Notes under the pieces: generated by a model
What the model was told of the DNA's origin: nothing
Seen by the model: the letters and a program-made list of their open reading frames with translations, nothing else
The model's database searches: none
Position numbers and translations under genes: made by a program
Assembly (NCBI GenBank): GCA_964628285.1
Contig: CAZVNP010000004.1
Location: forward strand, 41,952 to 105,951
DNA length: 64,000 nt
Reading direction: 5' to 3'
Source: JAPLDP01 sp964628285
Lineage (GTDB): Bacteria > Bacteroidota > Bacteroidia > Bacteroidales > JAGONC01
Shown here: positions 25,884-34,425 of the stretch, in pieces
Layout of the letters: each line of letters starts with the position of its first letter
Position numbering within the stretch: the stretch's first letter is position 1

Positions 25884-28103
25884 ATGAAACCTGAAACGCA
25901 AAAGCCCGTCTATCTTGATTATAATGCCACCACCCCTGTCGATGCGGCTGTGCTGGCCGTGATGAAGCCCTATCTGGAGGAGCTCTTCGGCAACCCGTCG
26001 AGTTCGCATTATTACGGCATGATGGCACGCAGGGCCATAGAAGAAGCACGGGCACAAGTGGCCGCTTTGCTGCACTGCGCTACTGATGAGATCATTTTCA
26101 CCAGCGGCGGCACCGAATCCAATAATTTTGCCATCAAGGGAGCGGCTTTGGCAGGGCGCCACAAAGGCAACCAAATCATCACCAGCAGCATCGAGCACCC
26201 GGCGGTGACGGAGGTATGCCGTTACCTCGAATCGCAGGGTTTCAAGGTCACTTATCTGCCTGTGGATGACGACGGCCTCGTGGACCCCGGAGACCTGGAG
26301 CAGGCCCTCACCGCTGCCACGGTGCTGGTGACCGTCATGCATGCCAACAACGAGGTGGGCACCATTCAACCCATTGAGCAGCTGGCGGCGATCTGCAGTG
26401 ACCATGGCGTTCTTTTTCACACCGACGCCGCACAATCGGCCGGAAAGATCATGACCGACGTGGGGGTTCTGGGTGTCGACCTGCTGTCACTGGCGGGGCA
26501 TAAGCTGTACGCTCCCAAGGGTGTGGGAGCGCTGTATGTGCGGCGGGGGGTCGCACTGCAAAAGCTCATCCATGGTGCCGACCATGAGCTTGACCGGCGG
26601 GCGGGCACCGAGAACGTGCCCGAGATCGCAGGCCTGGGCAAAGCCTGTGAGATAGCCGCCAGAGACATGGACTTTAACATGCGGCACATGAAAATGATGC
26701 GTGACATGTTGCATGACAGATTGTCAGAGAGCCTCGATGACTTGCGCCTGAACGGCCATCCCGAGAGGCGTCTGCCCAATACGCTGAGTCTGGGCTTCGG
26801 CGGTGTCAATGCCACCACCCTCCTGGGCCAGTTGCAGGAGGTGGCCGCCTCGGCCGGTGCAGCCTGCCATGTGGGATCGGAGGTGATGTCAGCCACGCTG
26901 GCAGCGATGCATGTGCCCTCACGATATGCCGCCGGCACCATCAGGTTTTCGGTGGGGAAATTCACCACGGCAGATGAAATAGAAAGGGCTGCCGGGGAAA
27001 TCATAAAGACCGTCAATCGAATGCGATCGGGGGATCATGGATCTCCCTTACAGGCCTCTGAAACCGTGAAACTAACCCATTTCACCCATGGCCTGGGCTG
27101 CGCCTGCAAGCTGCGACCACAGGATCTGGAGGCAATACTGAAAGAGATGCCGGTGCCGCGGCATCCCGACATCCTTGTCGGCATGAACACATCGGATGAT
27201 GCCGCCGTATATCGCCTCGACGATCGCACGGCGCTGATACAAACCGTGGATTTTCTGACCCCCATTGTGGACGATCCTTACCATTTCGGGGCCATTGCCG
27301 CCGCCAATGCCCTGAGCGATGTCTACGCCATGGGAGGTAAACCTGTGCTGGCCCTTAACATTGTGGCCTTTCCGTCGAAGCAACTACCCCTGGAGGTACT
27401 GAAGCAGATACTCAAGGGCGCTGAGGATAAAGCAGGCGAGGCGGGCGTGGTCATCCTGGGTGGCCACACCATCGAAGACAATGAACCAAAGTATGGGCTG
27501 GCGGTGACCGGCTTCGCCGATCCCGGCAGACTGTGGCGTAACGCTACGGCACAACCCGGCGATGCGATCATCCTGACGAAGCCCCTTGGCACAGGCCTGC
27601 TGTCGAATGCCATGAAGAGAGGATTGCTCTCTGAAACTGCCGCCAACAGGATCATTGAAGTCATGAGCCAGCTCAACGCCAGTGCGGCGGCAGTTTTTTC
27701 ATCCTTCACCGTGCATGCCTGCACCGATGTGACCGGCTTCGGCCTGGCAGGTCATCTTCTGGAGATGACCCGTGGCAGCGGCGTGGACGCCACCATTCAT
27801 TTCGAACGGATACCTGTTCTCGGGGAGGTCTGGGATCTGATATCGGCCAATATTTTCAGTGGCGGCACCAAAAACAACCTCGACCATGCGGCGCCGTGGC
27901 TGCGATGGGATCCTGCGCTCACCCGCCCCATGCAGCTTCTTCTCAGCGATGCTTTAACCTCCGGCGGACTGCTGGCGGCCGTGCCCGTGACCGACGCTGC
28001 CGCTGTTGTTTCACGCATGCATGAGCAGGGCATGCCCGACGCCTCCGTGATAGGCCATTTCAATGAGAAGGGCAAAGGAACGGTGACCATCCTTATGAAG
28101 TGA
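25884..28103 (+). CDS. Cysteine desulfurase (NifS-like)-SelD fusion
   Basis: One 739-residue ORF joins two enzymes. Residues 1-385 are a class V aminotransferase fold: LDYNATTPVDAAV, TSGGTESNNFAIKG, HANNEVGTIQP, PLP Lys207 in SLAGHKLYAPKG, and active-site Cys328 in SAGAACHVGSEVM. Residues about 395-739 are selenide, water dikinase: THGLGCACKLRPQDLE holds Cys406, Cys408 and Lys409, equivalent to the Cys17-Lys20 region of E. coli SelD, followed by DDAAVYRLDDRTALIQTVDF and GGHTIEDNEPKYGLA. The N-terminal half probably frees selenium from selenocysteine (or sulfur from cysteine) and passes it on to SelD, which makes selenophosphate with ATP. NifS-SelD fusions are known but uncommon. Directly follows mnmH. 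Confidence 0.92.
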   Translation: MKPETQKPVYLDYNATTPVDAAVLAVMKPYLEELFGNPSSSHYYGMMARRAIEEARAQVAALLHCATDEIIFTSGGTESNNFAIKGAALAGRHKGNQIITSSIEHPAVTEVCRYLESQGFKVTYLPVDDDGLVDPGDLEQALTAATVLVTVMHANNEVGTIQPIEQLAAICSDHGVLFHTDAAQSAGKIMTDVGVLGVDLLSLAGHKLYAPKGVGALYVRRGVALQKLIHGADHELDRRAGTENVPEIAGLGKACEIAARDMDFNMRHMKMMRDMLHDRLSESLDDLRLNGHPERRLPNTLSLGFGGVNATTLLGQLQEVAASAGAACHVGSEVMSATLAAMHVPSRYAAGTIRFSVGKFTTADEIERAAGEIIKTVNRMRSGDHGSPLQASETVKLTHFTHGLGCACKLRPQDLEAILKEMPVPRHPDILVGMNTSDDAAVYRLDDRTALIQTVDFLTPIVDDPYHFGAIAAANALSDVYAMGGKPVLALNIVAFPSKQLPLEVLKQILKGAEDKAGEAGVVILGGHTIEDNEPKYGLAVTGFADPGRLWRNATAQPGDAIILTKPLGTGLLSNAMKRGLLSETAANRIIEVMSQLNASAAAVFSSFTVHACTDVTGFGLAGHLLEMTRGSGVDATIHFERIPVLGEVWDLISANIFSGGTKNNLDHAAPWLRWDPALTRPMQLLLSDALTSGGLLAAVPVTDAAAVVSRMHEQGMPDASVIGHFNEKGKGTVTILMK

Positions 28104-28123
28104 ACTTTAACAACAGGCTGACG

Positions 28124-30448
28124 ATGGCCGTTCTGAACAAACAAAAAATAAGATTAACGCTGATCAGCCTGGCCTGTTGTGCCCTCATCACCGTGTCGTT
28201 GTTTAAAATTGCCGATACGCTCTTTCCGCTTGATTACCGTGTTCCTTATTCACAGGTCATCCTGGCCGACGACAGCACCATCCTGCACGTTTATCTGAGC
28301 AGCGATGACAAATGGAGACTGCAGACCGGGTTGGATGAGATCAGCCCTGTGCTGAAGAAAACCATTCTGTATAAAGAAGACAGGTATTTCTTTTTTCATT
28401 TTGGCATCAATCCGTTTTCTGTTGTCAGGGCGTTGGTCATCAATACGTTGCGGCGCCAGAGGATATTGGGTGCTTCCACCGTCACCATGCAGGTTGCCCG
28501 TTTACTGCACCCGGCGCCACGCACCTATAAAAACAAGGTCATAGAGATGTTCCGCGCCACCCAGCTTGAATGGTACCTGTCGAAGACAGAGATCCTGAGG
28601 CTGTACCTGAGCCTCGTGCCTTACGGCGGGAATATCGAAGGTGTCAAGTCGGCCGCACTGATCTATTTCAGACAGAATCCACAGGCTCTGAGTCTCGCGC
28701 AGGCTGTGACCCTGGCGGTGATCCCCAACGACCCTAAAAGGCTGCATCTGGGCAAGGACAATGAAGCCATTAAAGAGGAGAGGAACCGGTGGCTGATGAC
28801 CTTCGGGAGGAAGCATCTGTTCGGTGAGCAGGAGATTGCCGATGCTTTAGACGAACCTCTGGATGTGGTCAGGCATGACCCGCCGGCGCTGATCCCGCAC
28901 CTGGCTGCACGTCTGCATGCCGCCGATCCCTGCAGATCTGTGTTACAAACCCGTATTGATCCGGTCCTGCAGCCGGCTATCGAAGATGTCGTTAAGAACT
29001 ATATCAGCCGCCTCATTCCTCTGGGTATCACCAACGCCTCCGTACTGGTGGTCTCCAACAAAACAAGACAGGTGAAAGTATACGTGGGTTCGGCCGATTT
29101 CAACGATGCCGTGAACGGGGGACAGGTCGACGGGGTGAGGGCGGCACGGTCGCCCGGCAGCACCCTCAAGCCTTTTCTTTATGCTCTGGCCATGGACGAG
29201 GGACTGGCCACCCCACGGCTCGTCGTCAACGATGTGCCGTACGATTTCAACGGTTACAGCCCTGAGAACTATGATCAGGACTACCGCGGTTATGTGACGG
29301 TGGAAGACGCCCTGGCTCAGTCGCTGAACGTCCCGGCGGTCAAGATGCTCAGCCGTCTGCCCCTGGATCGTTTTCTGGATAAGATGTCTGAGGCCGGTTT
29401 TGAAAGCGTCCGGCGTTCACGCGATGAGCTGGGTCTTTCCGTCATCCTGGGTGGCTGCGGTGTCACCCTGGAGGAGCTGACGGGTCTCTATGCAGCTTTT
29501 GCCGGTGGCGGCGTTTTCATACCGCCGGTGCTGACCGCCGGTTCTCCCGCCGTTGCTCCGGATACACTCTTCAGTGAAGCGGCGGCATACATGGTGACAG
29601 GCATCCTGACACTGCTGAAGCGCCCCGATCTGCCCTCACAGTATAAAGACAATACGAACATGCACCGCGTGGCCTGGAAAACAGGGACGTCATACGGCCG
29701 CCGTGACGCCTGGAGCATCGGCTATGATACGGAATATACCGTCGGCGTGTGGGTGGGTGATTTTACAGGAAAAGGGATACCTGAACTCAACGGCAGCGAA
29801 TATGCCGCTCCTCTGTTGTTCTCGGTCTTTAAAGTCCTGGGTGACCGACCTGAGAACGAATGGTTCACGGCACCGGCTACGCTCGATTTCCGTCTGGTAT
29901 GCTCCAGGACGGGACTGCCGCCCAACGACTTCTGCAACGACCTGGTGATGGATTATTTCATCCCGGGGGTGTCACCGACAGGCAAATGCATGCACCTGAA
30001 AGAGGTGTTCACCGATGCCGGCGGGAACTTCTCCTACTGCCGTGCCTGTCTGCCTGCGGAAGGCTACAGAAGGGCCTTTTATCCGAACCATCCCCCCGAG
30101 ATCATCAGATTTTTCGAATCACGACACATACCATACGAAAAAGTGCCTCCCCATAATCCGGCCTGCCCCCGTTTGTTCGCCGGCATCGCCCCGGTCATCA
30201 CCTCTCCCGTGGACGGCTCGGAATATATCCTGATCAAGGGCAAAGACCAGCAGCTCATGCTGTCGTGCCAGGTGGAGAACGATGTCAGCAACGTATACTG
30301 GTACCTCAACGACCGTTTCTTTAAAGCCGCGGAGGCCGCCTCGAACATCTTCTTCCAACCCTCTCCCGGAAAGGTCAAGATATCATGTACCGATGAAAAG
30401 GGAAGGAATTGCGATATCCGGATCAACGTTGTTTACATGTCGTACTGA
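28124..30448 (+). CDS. pbpC: Penicillin-binding protein 1C
   Basis: A bifunctional peptidoglycan synthase of about 774 residues. An N-terminal membrane anchor (LISLACCALITVSLFK) is followed by a GT51 glycosyltransferase (YKEDRYFFFHFGINP, catalytic Glu; GASTVTMQVARL) and a transpeptidase domain with the SxxK motif in SPGSTLKPFLY, the SxN motif in QSLNVPAVKM, and KTGTSYGRRDAWSIG. The C-terminus is a PBP-C associated beta domain (ITSPVDGSEYILIKG onward). A GTG at 28100 overlapping the SelD stop is an alternative start; ATG 28124 gives a normal N-terminus. It lies directly after the SelD fusion, but the link is probably only positional. In other bacteria pbpC is often beside an alpha-2-macroglobulin gene, which is not visible here. 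Confidence 0.93.
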   Translation: MAVLNKQKIRLTLISLACCALITVSLFKIADTLFPLDYRVPYSQVILADDSTILHVYLSSDDKWRLQTGLDEISPVLKKTILYKEDRYFFFHFGINPFSVVRALVINTLRRQRILGASTVTMQVARLLHPAPRTYKNKVIEMFRATQLEWYLSKTEILRLYLSLVPYGGNIEGVKSAALIYFRQNPQALSLAQAVTLAVIPNDPKRLHLGKDNEAIKEERNRWLMTFGRKHLFGEQEIADALDEPLDVVRHDPPALIPHLAARLHAADPCRSVLQTRIDPVLQPAIEDVVKNYISRLIPLGITNASVLVVSNKTRQVKVYVGSADFNDAVNGGQVDGVRAARSPGSTLKPFLYALAMDEGLATPRLVVNDVPYDFNGYSPENYDQDYRGYVTVEDALAQSLNVPAVKMLSRLPLDRFLDKMSEAGFESVRRSRDELGLSVILGGCGVTLEELTGLYAAFAGGGVFIPPVLTAGSPAVAPDTLFSEAAAYMVTGILTLLKRPDLPSQYKDNTNMHRVAWKTGTSYGRRDAWSIGYDTEYTVGVWVGDFTGKGIPELNGSEYAAPLLFSVFKVLGDRPENEWFTAPATLDFRLVCSRTGLPPNDFCNDLVMDYFIPGVSPTGKCMHLKEVFTDAGGNFSYCRACLPAEGYRRAFYPNHPPEIIRFFESRHIPYEKVPPHNPACPRLFAGIAPVITSPVDGSEYILIKGKDQQLMLSCQVENDVSNVYWYLNDRFFKAAEAASNIFFQPSPGKVKISCTDEKGRNCDIRINVVYMSY

Positions 30449-30457
30449 ACATTTTAT

Positions 30458-30465
30458 TATCTTTG
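30458..30465 (+). promoter_or_regulatory. Bacteroidetes -7 element upstream of the YchF gene
   Basis: TATCTTTG matches TAnnTTTG 29 bases before ATG 30495 and only 10 bases after the pbpC stop, so the YchF-like gene has its own promoter. The -33 region is unclear. Confidence 0.6.
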
Positions 30466-30494
30466 TAGAATAGGAATCACAAAATCGAATACAT

Positions 30495-31592
30495 ATGTCA
30501 CTTAAATGCGGCATCATAGGCCTGGCGGGGACGGGTAAGACCACCATTTTCAACTGCATGTCGAATGTCAGGGCGGCGACGTCACGTTCGGCATTCAGCT
30601 CATCCAAAGCAAACCTGTGTGTTATTCCCGTTCCTGATGACAGGTTGCATGCCATTAACAAAATCGTACAAGCTGACAAAGTAACCCCTGCGACGGTGGA
30701 GATCATCGATATTCCAGGCTTGGGAAAAGGAGTGGTGCCGGGTGAAGGTACGGGAAGCAAATTCCTGGCCGAGGTTCAGCAGTGTGATGCCCTTATACAT
30801 GTCCTGCGGTGCTTCGACGATGAGAGTTTACCTCATATTGAGGGTTCCGTCGACCCGGTGAGGGACATTGAGATACTGGATCTGGAACTGCAGGCCAAAG
30901 ACCTCGATAGTGTCAACAAGAAAATGCAGCGTCTCGAGAAAGTGGCCGTCGCCGGTGACACCGAGGCCAATCGGGCCGTGGAGATGATTCAGGTCTACAA
31001 AAAGCACCTGGAAGACTTTCAGCCGGTGCGCAGTGCTCCTGTGGAAACCGATGACAATAAGTACATCGCCGAACTTTTCCTTCTGTCGGATAAACCGGTT
31101 ATTTATGTGTGTAATGTCGACGATGCCTCGGCAGCCGGTGGCAATGCCTATGTGGAGCGTGTACGTGATGCTTTGCGGGAGCAAGAGGCGGAGGTGCTGG
31201 TCATTGCCGGGGCTCTGGAGGCTGAGATCGCCGAGCTGGAGGATCCTGCCGACCGGCAAGCCTTCCTCGCCGACGCCGGTCTTACCGAACCCGGCGTGAA
31301 CAAGCTGATACGCTCGGCATACCGGATGCTCGACCTGCAGTCATTCTTCACTGCCGGTAACAAGGAGGTCCGGGCCTGGACCATCCACAGAGGCATGACG
31401 GCACAGCAAGCCGCCGGCATTATACACAGCGACATGGAACGGGGTTTCATCAGGGCCGAAGTGCTGCGCAGCGAGGATTTTATCGAGCTGGGTTCCGAAC
31501 ATGCCTGTAAGGAGGCCGGACGCTTCAAAGTAGAAGGCAAAAGTTATGTGGTACAAGAAGGTGACATCCTGCATATACGTTTTAATGTGTGA
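30495..31592 (+). CDS. ychF: YchF-family NTPase (Obg-like)
   Basis: The 365-residue protein has the YchF layout: N-terminal G domain, central helical insertion, and C-terminal TGS-like/DUF933 domain (RAWTIHRGMTAQQAAGIIHSDM to VVQEGDILHIRFNV). YchF binds ATP preferentially and associates with ribosomes. The P-loop is unusual: GLAGTGKTTIFN in place of the common GLPNVGKSTLFN. The switch II region IDIPGLGKGVV is canonical, and the base-recognition motif reads CNVDD. The variant P-loop with KTT resembles paralogues found beside ordinary YchF in some genomes, so this may be a paralogue and not the housekeeping copy; that cannot be settled from one window. Confidence 0.82.
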   Translation: MSLKCGIIGLAGTGKTTIFNCMSNVRAATSRSAFSSSKANLCVIPVPDDRLHAINKIVQADKVTPATVEIIDIPGLGKGVVPGEGTGSKFLAEVQQCDALIHVLRCFDDESLPHIEGSVDPVRDIEILDLELQAKDLDSVNKKMQRLEKVAVAGDTEANRAVEMIQVYKKHLEDFQPVRSAPVETDDNKYIAELFLLSDKPVIYVCNVDDASAAGGNAYVERVRDALREQEAEVLVIAGALEAEIAELEDPADRQAFLADAGLTEPGVNKLIRSAYRMLDLQSFFTAGNKEVRAWTIHRGMTAQQAAGIIHSDMERGFIRAEVLRSEDFIELGSEHACKEAGRFKVEGKSYVVQEGDILHIRFNV

Positions 31593-31622
31593 GGTGTGCA
31601 AGGCAGCAGACCATGCCAGTGG

Positions 31623-32717
31623 CTATTTTTTTATGTCCAGCCTGTCTAAGGCTTTCTGGTATCTTCTCGCATTGAGGGCATGCTGCAGGTAACGGCTGGA
31701 AAAAACATGATATCCCGAAAAATCATCGCGCCCGCAGAAATAGAGGTAATCATTTCTTTCATAATTCAACACCGCATCTATGGAGACGATCGAGGGGACG
31801 CATATGGGGCCCGGTGGTAATCCTCCGTACCTGTAAGTGTTATAAGGTGAATCGATGTCCTTGTGAGTGTTCAGCACCCTGTGCACGGAAGGATCGCCCA
31901 GAGCATAGACCAGTGTCGGGTCGGCCTGTAACAACCATCCCCGTCGCAGGCGGTTGAGGTAAACACCTGCTATGCGCGGTTTCTCATCATCACGGTTGGT
32001 CTCTTTCTCCACGATGGAAGCCAGAATGATCACCTGCTCACGCGTCAGACCCGTGGCCTCCAGCTTTTTCATGCGGTCTTCATTCCAGAATTGGTTGTAC
32101 TCCCTGTACATCCTCTCAAAGAACCTGGTGGCGCCGGTATTCCAGTAAAACTCATAGGTGTTCGGTATGATCCTCATCAGGACGTTACCGGGCGTGAATC
32201 CGAAGGACGCCAGGAAAGAGGTATCCTCCATCAGGTCCATGAGGGAGGCTGAGTCGGCTTCTATCTGCCGCGCCACAGATTGCGCCAGCGTTGCCTTGTC
32301 ACGGATGTCATGGATGATCACTTTCACGGGTGTCTGCTCACCGCTGTTCAGCATATGTACCAGCCCGTTATTCGACATGCCGGGAAGAAGGATGTAACGC
32401 CCCGGTTTAATGTGCCGGTCATAATGCCTGAAACGGGCATAACATTCGAACGTTTTCCTGTTGACGATCAACCCCTGGCCGTACAACAATGTCTTGACAT
32501 CCTGGAAGGTGGCGTCGGTGGGGATGCAGACGGACCTGACCGCCCCTTCAGCCACCCATACATTAGGTCTGAAACAGGTGTGATATATGAGAAAAGTGGC
32601 AGCAGACAACGGCAGGACCAAAAAAAAGAAAAGGCAAAGAAACAGGCGGCGCATCAATTTCCGTTGTTTTTTCTTCCTGGTGCGTTGACCACGTGTGCCG
32701 ATATAATAGGAGCTCAT
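31623..32717 (-). CDS. mltG: Endolytic murein transglycosylase MltG
   Basis: The 364-residue protein has a single membrane segment at about residues 23-43 (LFLCLFFFLVLPLSAATFLIY) and a LysM-like/YceG domain. The catalytic Glu is E237 in LASIVEKETNRDDEKPRIAGVYLNRL. Other family marks are PNTYEFYWNTGA and LLQADPTLVYALGD, with SPYNTYRYGGLPPGPICVPS. MltG cuts nascent glycan strands near the inner membrane and sets their length. It shares the strand with the GNAT gene and dapF upstream and could be in one transcript with them (26 bases to the GNAT stop). Confidence 0.95.
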   Translation of the reverse strand: MSSYYIGTRGQRTRKKKQRKLMRRLFLCLFFFLVLPLSAATFLIYHTCFRPNVWVAEGAVRSVCIPTDATFQDVKTLLYGQGLIVNRKTFECYARFRHYDRHIKPGRYILLPGMSNNGLVHMLNSGEQTPVKVIIHDIRDKATLAQSVARQIEADSASLMDLMEDTSFLASFGFTPGNVLMRIIPNTYEFYWNTGATRFFERMYREYNQFWNEDRMKKLEATGLTREQVIILASIVEKETNRDDEKPRIAGVYLNRLRRGWLLQADPTLVYALGDPSVHRVLNTHKDIDSPYNTYRYGGLPPGPICVPSIVSIDAVLNYERNDYLYFCGRDDFSGYHVFSSRYLQHALNARRYQKALDRLDIKK

Positions 32718-32743
32718 GGTGACTTAATGCGGGATCGTTTAAT

Positions 32744-33352
32744 TTATTGTGATTCGTTTATACGCTGTAAAAGATATTCGTCTTTCCATTTATTTTTTAC
32801 TGACAGCCACTCTTTTTTCAGGCCTGCGATTTTAAAGCGGTGTTCCTGGAACAGTTTCAGGCTTTTTTCATTATCGGCTGAAATAGTACAGTACAACTGG
32901 TGGAGTTGCAGGGTGTTGAAGGCATAGTCAATGAGCAGTTCCAATGCTTCCGATGCATAACCATAGCCCCTGTCGGCTTTGTTGATCAGGATACCGATGC
33001 CGGCGCGGCGGTGCAGCGGATCGTAATCGAACAGATCAATGGTGCCGACGGGTCTGCCGGCTCCGGCAGGGGTTATCAGGTCGATCATTAAACGGAGTTG
33101 CCGCGATGAGTGGATGTCGAGCTGTGAGCTCAGGATGTACTGTTCCAGTGTATATCTCGAGAAGGGTGTGAGCGTGTTGCTTATCTGCCATACCGAAGGA
33201 TCATTCTCCCAGGCGTAAAGAACCTCCAGATCACCGGGTTCGGGTGCACGTAGCAGAATTCTTTTTCCTATCATTATACCATGGATCAATAAACTGTCAT
33301 GGGCAAGTGGTTTCATCTCCGCAACAGACTGCTGTGATGAGCGGCCGGTCAT
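32744..33352 (-). CDS. GNAT-family acetyltransferase (SpeG/RimJ-like)
   Basis: About 202 residues with a GNAT fold. The N-terminal part MIGKRILLRAPEPGDLEVLY with WENDPSVWQISN is typical of SpeG/RimJ-type enzymes. The acetyl-CoA loop is IGILINKADRGYGYASEALEL and the C-terminal LYCTISADNEKSLKLFQEHRF matches motif B. The ATG at 33352 overlaps the dapF stop as TGATG, which favours coupled translation. An internal ATG at 33274, exactly where the family normally begins, is a good alternative. The substrate could be a polyamine, an amino sugar or a ribosomal protein. Confidence 0.85.
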   Translation of the reverse strand: MTGRSSQQSVAEMKPLAHDSLLIHGIMIGKRILLRAPEPGDLEVLYAWENDPSVWQISNTLTPFSRYTLEQYILSSQLDIHSSRQLRLMIDLITPAGAGRPVGTIDLFDYDPLHRRAGIGILINKADRGYGYASEALELLIDYAFNTLQLHQLYCTISADNEKSLKLFQEHRFKIAGLKKEWLSVKNKWKDEYLLQRINESQ

Positions 33353-34140
33353 CACCCCGTCATCTTTCCTTCAAATACCGCTGTTGCCGGTCCTTCAAGC
33401 CAGATATCACGGAAAGAAGAACCTGCCGGGCAGTAATGCACTTTCATTTCACCTCCCAACGTATTTATTGTCAATGGCGACGGTTGCAGTCCGTTTTTTA
33501 TATTCACGGCTATCGCCGCAGCTATTATACCTGTGCCGCATGATAATGTTTCATTTTCGACCCCTCTTTCATATGTGCGGACAAAAACAGGATCTTCGTC
33601 CTCCCCGACAAAATTAACGTTGATACCCTTTTCCCCGTACCGGCCCGAGAACCTGATGTCTCTTCCTTCCCTGTAAATGTCTATGTCCCTCACGTTTCTC
33701 ACAAAAGTAATATAATGGGGTGAGCCGGTGTCGATAACGAAACAGTTTTTCTCTTCCCTGATGAGACTGACATCGTTCATTCTGAGCCTGACCATGGTCA
33801 CGTTCCCCCTGATGCCAAGTATGAGCGCCTCATGGTCTCCGTCGACGGCCATGAAATGCACATCATTACCGGTCATTCCCAGCCGTCCGGCAAAAGCGGC
33901 CGCACAACGGCCACCGTTGCCGCACATAGTGCCCTCTTCACCGTCGGAGTTGTAATAGACCATGCTGAAATCATGTCCGGGGCTCGCATTCAGCAGGATC
34001 AAGCCGTCGGCGCCTATACCTGTATGCCGGTCGCACAGATTCCTGATGAAGTCGGAACCGTGAATGAAATGACCCGGGCGGTTGTCGATGAGAATGAAAT
34101 CGTTGCCGGTGCCATGGTATTTGTGAAAATGTATCTTCAT
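33352..34140 (-). CDS. dapF: Diaminopimelate epimerase DapF
   Basis: The 262-residue protein has both catalytic cysteines: C73 in TMCGNGGRCAAAF and C201 in LSCGTGIIAAA. The N-terminus FHKYHGTGNDFILIDN is diagnostic. DapF interconverts LL- and meso-diaminopimelate, the last step before DAP enters peptidoglycan or lysine synthesis, which suits the adjacent mltG. It is the first gene of the dapF-GNAT-mltG unit. Its upstream 285-base spacer faces the divergent protease gene. Confidence 0.97.
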   Translation of the reverse strand: MKIHFHKYHGTGNDFILIDNRPGHFIHGSDFIRNLCDRHTGIGADGLILLNASPGHDFSMVYYNSDGEEGTMCGNGGRCAAAFAGRLGMTGNDVHFMAVDGDHEALILGIRGNVTMVRLRMNDVSLIREEKNCFVIDTGSPHYITFVRNVRDIDIYREGRDIRFSGRYGEKGINVNFVGEDEDPVFVRTYERGVENETLSCGTGIIAAAIAVNIKNGLQPSPLTINTLGGEMKVHYCPAGSSFRDIWLEGPATAVFEGKMTG

Positions 34141-34425
34141 GCCATTAACATCATCTTACATTGACACAAAGATATTCATTTTGTCACTACTGTCTGCCCT
34201 AACGTGCCGACTTCGATACCGACAAAATGTCATATTCTTGCGGTTAACATTTTTTAACAATCTCCCTATACTCGCCCAATACAGTCTGCGTTAAGGCATT
34301 CGGATGAATGTACCGCGATGTGTGGCCGGAGATGTTTCGCCGGGAACAATTCTTGCCAGCTTTTGGGCCGTCATGAGTGAAACTTTTATAATCATCGATT
34401 GTTTAATATTCAAAACTAATAAACT
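34141..34425. other. Divergent intergenic region dapF / Do-type protease
   Basis: A 285-base spacer with no clear gene. It contains ggttaacattttttaacaat, a short palindrome-like AT stretch near 34240, and no repeat tract. A 41-codon frame (ATG 34304 to a TGA overlapping the protease ATG) exists but lacks supporting evidence. It presumably holds the promoters of both flanking genes; I see no standard TAnnTTTG element. Confidence 0.6.

Noticed and set aside
25230..26435. Long open frame (401 codons) on the minus strand opposite mnmH and the SelD fusion
   Set aside because: Both plus-strand genes have full catalytic motifs; the opposing frame is low in recognisable features and is an artefact of high GC codon bias.
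32280..32927. Plus-strand frame of 215 codons opposite mltG and the GNAT gene
   Set aside because: It crosses two clear minus-strand genes and shows no domain; a shadow frame.
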